From NCBI GenBank assembly GCA_964435025.1, contig CAYSXL010000012.1, positions 1-16,612 of the forward strand: 16,612 nucleotides of DNA. The letters are read 5' to 3'. The position numbers and the translations under genes were made by a program. The first letter of the stretch is position 1; every line of letters starts with the position of its first letter. The stretch is from PWHW01 sp964435025 (GTDB lineage Bacteria > Patescibacteriota > Minisyncoccia > Minisyncoccales > PWPS01). Of this stretch, positions 14,867 to 16,612 are shown piece after piece. The notes below the pieces were generated by a model. The model searched no databases. It was not told where the DNA came from and was given only the letters and a program-made list of their open reading frames with translations.

Positions 14867-14977
14867 TTGTTCCGTTTTAACAAGAGACAGAGAAGGAAAA
14901 TTGCAATAGGAATTGCGGTCATTATAGCTTTTGTGGGCTATGCTGTTATTGTTATTGGAATAATTCACTGTTTGTAG
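14867..14977 (+). CDS. Small single-span membrane peptide (36 aa), unknown function
   Basis: Not a recognised family. A strong SD (AAAAGGAGGG, 14851-14860) sits six bases before a TTG start. The 36-aa peptide has a very basic N-terminus (KRQRRK at residues 6-11) and one hydrophobic helix at about residues 12-33, so it should sit in the membrane with the N-terminus inside. It begins only 36 bases after the tRNA-Lys gene with no terminator between, and its stop codon is part of a terminator hairpin. It is therefore probably expressed from the tRNA promoter. The ideal SD spacing, clean charge and membrane profile and tight terminator are the reasons to believe it is real. Confidence 0.6.
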   Translation: MFRFNKRQRRKIAIGIAVIIAFVGYAVIVIGIIHCL

Positions 14978-15003
14978 AGGCGGTATATTACCGTCTCTTT
15001 TTA
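14976..15003 (+). terminator. Intrinsic terminator after the 36-aa peptide
   Basis: AGAGGCGGTA (14976-14985) pairs with TACCGTCTCT (14989-14998) around TAT, ten pairs including one G-T, followed by a run of T. The stem starts inside the TAG stop codon. Confidence 0.88.
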
Positions 15004-15005
15004 AA

Positions 15006-15039
15006 TATTGACAAAAGTAGCAGAAGTTGTTACAATATA
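15006..15039 (+). repeat. 34-base duplicated promoter segment, copy 1
   Basis: Identical base for base to 15592-15625. It spans a complete promoter: TTGACA at 15008-15013 and TACAAT at 15031-15036 with 17-base spacing. It drives the 119-aa protein gene. Confidence 0.9.
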
Positions 15040-15051
15040 GCAAGAAGTTGC
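15008..15051 (+). promoter_or_regulatory. Strong promoter and possible operator for the 119-aa protein
   Basis: A consensus TTGACA and TACAAT have 17-base spacing; the predicted start is near 15043. AGAAGTTG occurs at 15022-15029 in the spacer and again at 15043-15050, 21 bases apart (two helical turns). GCAA-N4-TTGC (15040-15051) straddles the start site. Both look like possible regulator sites. Confidence 0.75.
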
Positions 15052-15082
15052 TCTCAACTAAAGGGGAAGGGAGAGGAGTATA

Positions 15083-15442
15083 ATGAGAGTAATAAAAGTT
15101 CTTTTATTAGTTTTGCTCATTTCAATCCCGCTTATATTTATAGCAATAGGATATGTAGGAGAAATAGCGGAAGCGGAAAAAGAATTAAATCCTTGGTGGG
15201 AGGAGGAGGGTGATTCGGGATTAGAAATCATTACAAACACCGCTCAAAGATGGATTGCGGGTGAATGTATGATGAAAGATGTCCAGTACTGGCTTACTCC
15301 CTGGACAGCAGGCAACCCAGCTGAAGAAGAAACAGTCACTGATGATACTATCTTAGGTCCCGCCACCCGCGTAGATGAAGAAGGAAACTTTTATCTTTAC
15401 GACCCTCAGAATGACACCTGGAAGGTCATCGAAGAGCAATAG
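15083..15442 (+). CDS. Membrane-anchored small protein (119 aa), unknown function
   Basis: I do not recognise this protein. Residues 4-24 form a strongly hydrophobic segment after a short basic start (MRVIK), with no lipobox cysteine or obvious cleavage site, so it is probably an N-terminal anchor. The rest is acidic and outside the membrane, with Trp-rich patches (PWWEEEGDSG, YWLTPWTAGN) and a C-terminal segment GNFYLYDPQNDTWKVIEEQ that resembles a short beta repeat. A strong SD (GAGAGGAG, 15071-15078) is four bases from the ATG. It is a single-gene unit with its own promoter and terminator. Confidence 0.8.
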   Translation: MRVIKVLLLVLLISIPLIFIAIGYVGEIAEAEKELNPWWEEEGDSGLEIITNTAQRWIAGECMMKDVQYWLTPWTAGNPAEEETVTDDTILGPATRVDEEGNFYLYDPQNDTWKVIEEQ

Positions 15443-15459
15443 AAGAGCAAAAAAGAAGC

Positions 15460-15487
15460 AGGGGCGTCTATGACGCCTCTTTTTTTG
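15460..15487 (+). terminator. Intrinsic terminator after the 119-aa gene
   Basis: AGGGGCGTC (15460-15468) pairs with GACGCCTCT (15472-15480) around TAT, followed by a run of seven T. It is a strong hairpin of the same style as the one at 14976. Confidence 0.92.
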
Positions 15488-15591
15488 TTCAAGCTATGGA
15501 ACATAATTGACAGTCTATTAATTGTAATTTTGCTCTGGGTCAAGTTGGGATAATATGAATAATGAATGTGCAGGAGAATTCGCGCTTAATT
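15488..15591 (+). other. Intergenic stretch, no gene supported
   Basis: About 100 bases between the terminator and the second copy of the duplicated promoter. A TTGACA at 15507-15512 has no -10 at proper spacing. A 23-codon ORF from 15555 lacks an SD and runs through the promoter, so I do not call it. Confidence 0.5.
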
Positions 15592-15625
15592 TATTGACAA
15601 AAGTAGCAGAAGTTGTTACAATATA
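15592..15625 (+). repeat. 34-base duplicated promoter segment, copy 2
   Basis: Exact copy of 15006-15039, 586 bases downstream of it in the same orientation. TTGACA is at 15594-15599 and TACAAT at 15617-15622 with 17-base spacing. The predicted start near 15629 falls in the perfect palindrome GCAAATTTGC (15628-15637), a possible operator. Confidence 0.9.
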
Positions 15626-15667
15626 AAGCAAATTTGCAGTTCTTTTCATATACTACTTCAAATAAGC

Positions 15668-15695
15668 GGGTCCGATTTGGACCGAAAGGAGGCCC
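15668..15695 (+). promoter_or_regulatory. 5' leader hairpin next to the SD of the 213-aa gene
   Basis: GGTCC (15669-15673) pairs with GGACC (15679-15683) around GATTT, just before the SD GGAGG (15688-15692). An alternative pairing of GGGTC (15668-15672) with GGCCC (15691-15695) would cover the end of the SD. Two exclusive folds with opposite effects on translation are possible; this is inference. Confidence 0.35.
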
Positions 15696-15698
15696 ATT

Positions 15699-16340
15699 GT
15701 GGTCGTATTAAATAAGTCAGTCCGATTGATTGCCCTGCAGTTCAGTTTTTCTAATCCGGATATCATTCCGCAAGGAATAAAGCGTGCGGAGAAAGAGACG
15801 TTCAAAGAACGAAATGATCGAAAAAGCCGCTCGAGTGGCGTCATGGTTATCGAGCCTACCGAGAACTGCTCTCTTGTGGAGTTTCTCGGGGAACTTGAGA
15901 CGGCGGGATACGAGATGGTGGATGCGTTTCACAAGGAGCGTATCGACCAAAAATCCCGCGGCAAGAGGTATCACATGGTACGTTTTCTATTTGCCCGCTG
16001 TGAATTTGTGAATCTCTCCAAAGAATTCGCGGAGGTACGAGACAATATTTATGGCGAACTTTTAGAGATGTGCCGGATGGCAATGTGGAGGGTTCGAATA
16101 TTTTCGAATCCGTTCTATGAAAATGGCAGAGAAGAGGCTGATCAACGTGCTTTAAGTATCAATCTTGAATCGCGGAAACCTCTTTTCAGCCCTGACGGCC
16201 AACCTATAAAAGTATGGCAGAAGGATAAAAAAGGGAGGCGAATCGGCAATACTCCTCTTCCTTTGAAACCCGACTGCTCTCTCTACTTGATAGGAAATGC
16301 CATCAATCTTATTTCGGAGAACGGGAGGTGGTGTATTTGA
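15699..16340 (+). CDS. Hypothetical protein (213 aa), first gene of a coupled pair
   Basis: I do not recognise the family. The GTG start is set by an excellent SD (AAAGGAGG, ending at 15692) six bases upstream. The protein is soluble and charged, with no signal or membrane segment. The N-terminal third is basic (RAEKETFKERNDRKSR), the middle has AGYEMVDAFHKERIDQKSRGKRYHMVRFLFAR, shown here as AGYEMVDAFHKERI then DQKSRGKRYHMVRFLFAR, and the C-terminal part has FSPDGQPIKVWQKDKKGRR. That charge pattern could fit nucleic-acid binding but proves nothing. The G+C is higher than in most core genes. It overlaps the next gene at TTGA, and both share one promoter and one terminator. Confidence 0.75.
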   Translation: MVVLNKSVRLIALQFSFSNPDIIPQGIKRAEKETFKERNDRKSRSSGVMVIEPTENCSLVEFLGELETAGYEMVDAFHKERIDQKSRGKRYHMVRFLFARCEFVNLSKEFAEVRDNIYGELLEMCRMAMWRVRIFSNPFYENGREEADQRALSINLESRKPLFSPDGQPIKVWQKDKKGRRIGNTPLPLKPDCSLYLIGNAINLISENGRWCI

Positions 16341-16579
16341 AGAAGAGGTATCGTATTGACGGCATAGGTGAAATAGAGGGGAGAGAATTTCTAATAAAAG
16401 AATACTTGACTTGGAATGAGCGTCACACAACAGCGAGCACGGAGGGACAAGCAAAAGGGGCTTTCCGTGCAAAATTCTGGAAGAAGTACAAACAACATGT
16501 GTACCTCGGAAAGGCTGAGATAGTGGAATGCGACGAGCCAAGAGGGAGAGGGGAGGAGCAGTTGAAGCTCTTTGAATAA
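16337..16579 (+). CDS. Small protein (80 aa) with C-terminal sliding-clamp-binding motif
   Basis: Function not recognised. I chose the TTG at 16337 because the SD GGGAGG (16323-16328) is eight bases upstream and the start overlaps the previous stop (TTGA), which implies translational coupling. In-frame GTGs at 16328 and 16331 lie on or too near the SD. The 80-aa protein is rich in charged and aromatic residues (KAKGAFRAKFWKKYKQH-like core) and ends in EEQLKLFE. QLKLF matches the QLxLF consensus used by bacterial proteins to dock on the DNA polymerase sliding clamp (DnaN), and it sits at a flexible C-terminus as such peptides often do. This suggests, but does not show, a role in replication or repair. 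Confidence 0.75.
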   Translation: MKKRYRIDGIGEIEGREFLIKEYLTWNERHTTASTEGQAKGAFRAKFWKKYKQHVYLGKAEIVECDEPRGRGEEQLKLFE

Positions 16580-16582
16580 GCG

Positions 16583-16612
16583 CCCTGCTATAATAAAAAT
16601 AGTAGGGTTTTT
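16583..16612 (+). terminator. Intrinsic terminator after the 80-aa gene
   Basis: CCCTGCTAT (16583-16591) pairs with ATAGTAGGG (16599-16607), nine pairs with one G-T, around AATAAAA. TTTTT follows to the end of the window. Confidence 0.85.

Noticed and set aside
14701..14922. Minus-strand ORF reading through the tRNA-Lys gene
   Set aside because: Its peptide contains the GRIRTYDTRLKRPLL-type string that arises when a tRNA gene is translated in antisense, a well-known annotation artefact.
15507..15535. Additional promoter starting with TTGACA at 15507
   Set aside because: No -10-like hexamer occurs 16-18 bases downstream and no gene follows it before the next promoter.
15555..15626. A 23-codon ORF (starting MNNECAGEF) ending inside the second promoter copy
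   Set aside because: It has no SD, and its last ten codons are simply the duplicated promoter read as protein. The first promoter copy has an in-frame stop just upstream.
3711..16340. UGA recoded as glycine (genetic code 25)
   Set aside because: greA and the FemAB-like gene end at TGA at family-typical C-termini, and no recognised gene needs an internal TGA to be read through.
1..16612. CRISPR array
   Set aside because: No regularly spaced identical repeats with unique spacers; the repeats found are two-copy or degenerate.

Overview
The window reads as a stretch of a small, AT-leaning bacterial chromosome. Its first ~14.7 kb carry ordinary core genes, all on the + strand, and its last ~1.9 kb carry unrecognised small genes. 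The standard genetic code applies: TAA, TAG and TGA all end recognisable genes (TGA ends greA and the FemAB-like gene). Several core proteins are shortened relative to their families: MreD ~100 aa, HrcA ~240 aa, and MurF without its N-terminal domain. Core genes mostly lack Shine-Dalgarno (SD) sites, and some -10 boxes sit right at the start codon. Together this suggests a streamlined genome such as a Patescibacteria/CPR lineage (perhaps Parcubacteria). That placement is inference; no marker gene here settles it.

Layout. 1-105: 5S rRNA, the end of an rRNA operon. 106-259: terminator-like hairpins, the last overlapping the mreC promoter. 260-3710: mreC-mreD-mrdA (sidewall peptidoglycan elongation) followed closely by greA. 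3767-5830: lysS and an HD-domain protein, each with its own -10 box. 5831-6037: a repeat-rich intergenic element with a strong hairpin. 6038-10269: serS, a FemAB-like peptidoglycan bridge transferase, a MurF-type ligase and ftsQ, tightly packed and probably one operon. 10270-10380: a second hairpin element resembling the first. 10381-14693: a CIRCE-controlled chaperone operon hrcA-grpE-dnaK-dnaJ. 14757-14830: tRNA-Lys(UUU).

From ~14.85 kb the character changes. Four small genes follow: a 36-aa membrane peptide directly after the tRNA, a 119-aa membrane-anchored protein, and a coupled pair of 213 and 80 aa. All four have strong SD sites. Two units start from an identical 34-base promoter segment, and strong terminators close the three transcription units. 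The 80-aa protein ends in QLKLF, which matches the bacterial sliding-clamp-binding motif. This block looks like accessory or horizontally acquired DNA next to a tRNA gene, and is the part most likely to hold something undescribed.

Functionally, the core genes cover wall elongation and precursor synthesis (mreCD, mrdA, murF, FemAB), division (ftsQ), tRNA charging (lysS, serS), transcript-cleavage rescue (greA) and heat-shock protein folding.
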